Assembly: GCA_963277665.1 (NCBI GenBank)
Contig: OY728160.1
Span: forward strand, 42,888,605 to 42,952,604
Origin: Viscum album
Lineage: Eukaryota; Streptophyta; Magnoliopsida; Santalales; Viscaceae
DNA length: 64,000 nucleotides
Direction of reading: 5' to 3'
Shown: positions 63,254-64,000 of the stretch, piece by piece
How positions within the stretch are numbered: position 1 is the first letter of the stretch
Layout of the letters: each line of letters starts with the position of its first letter
The notes under the pieces: generated by a model
What the model saw: the letters and a program-made list of their open reading frames with translations, nothing else
What the model was told of the DNA's origin: nothing
The model's database searches: none
Made by a program: the position numbers and the translations under genes

Positions 63254-64000
63254 TATAAATGACATATTATATAACCCTTGGATAATTTAGTGTAAAATAT
63301 AATTCCCATTATAATTTCATTAACTACATTTTATCCAAAACTATTTAGATGAATTTTAATATTAAACATCTAATCCAGTGTAGCCAAATAATTAGAATCC
63401 AATTGGTTTTAAAATTTTAGGTTCTTGGGTTGTATACATCATCTTGAAATAACTTTTCTTATTGAATAAATTTTTTTTGTACTGAAAAAATATAAAATAG
63501 ATTTATTACAACATATTTTAAAATTTATTTGGTTGATATGAACATTAAATATTAATTTATTAGATATTTATATATATTCAATCAACATAAATTTATTGAA
63601 AAAAGGAATTATTTTCCAAATCAACCCTCAAATAAAAAATATTTTAAAATTATACTACACATGGTAGTACATTTCATTTTGGCTTAATGTTTGGATATTA
63701 TGAATTACTAGATGAATTTTAGGATTAATTTGTTTCTAAATTGATAGTAATTTCTCCATATTATTCACTTATATTATTTATTCATTATTAATTAATGAAA
63801 TATAAAATTAAAATAATATTATTTACTTTTAAAAATTATAATAATATACAGACCAAACCACTTTCATCCTTGACCAATATTTGAACATCCATCCAATCAC
63901 CTTTTCAAAACTATAATTGAGGTAAAATATAGATTAGAAAACTATGAAAATAAATTCACCACTGTTGATTTTTTTAATAACATAATATAATATGATGGTA
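63254..64000. other. AT-rich flank, nothing recognised
   Basis: Continues the target DNA of the copia insertion. No open frame or motif of note. Confidence 0.5.

Overview
The window looks like intergenic heterochromatin from the nuclear genome of a seed plant, very AT-rich and packed with old transposable elements. I found no intact host gene, rRNA, tRNA or CRISPR array. The plant assignment rests on the element families: a Sirevirus-type Ty1/copia element, Tekay/Del-like and Athila/Tat-like Ty3/gypsy remnants, and a plant L1-type LINE ORF1. The species cannot be named. All coding remnants carry many stops and frameshifts. Many stops sit where a single C-to-T or G-to-A change of CAA, CAG, CGA or TGG would put them, as expected from long silencing by DNA methylation.

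Layout. (1) 1-4488: most of a ~4.2-4.9 kb minus-strand LTR (copy A), followed at 4560-5240 by a decayed Ty3/gypsy integrase on the same strand. (2) About 9040-9340: a plus-strand Athila/Tat-like protease fragment in otherwise unreadable AT-rich DNA that runs to 19.5 kb. (3) 19523-29732: a candidate 10.2 kb minus-strand LTR element. Its two ~4.18 kb LTRs (copies B and C) match each other at a constant offset of about 6030 bases around only 1.85 kb of internal sequence. All three LTR copies carry a short tandem block (36 bp period in A, 45 bp in B and C), three ~196 bp subrepeats and a minus-strand TATA box at conserved spacings. (4) About 30.05-31.42 kb: a minus-strand gypsy reverse transcriptase/RNase H remnant. 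(5) 33.9-35.87 kb: a relatively GC-rich L1-type LINE ORF1 remnant. (6) 41.16-49.43 kb: a plus-strand Tekay/Del-like gypsy element with gag, protease, RT, RNase H, integrase and decayed LTRs. (7) 50895-63248: an old but structurally complete 12.35 kb Sirevirus-type copia element. It has 1.88 kb LTRs, a perfect 5 bp target duplication (AAAAT), a primer binding site, gag, pol, a long 3' region with an envelope-like ORF remnant, and a polypurine tract.

In life each autonomous element would have supplied Gag for particles, and protease, integrase, RT and RNase H for replication. None can do so now. I did not find a new biological system. The points most worth following are the long LTR family with conserved internal architecture, the minisatellite in the Sirevirus LTRs, and the envelope-like region.
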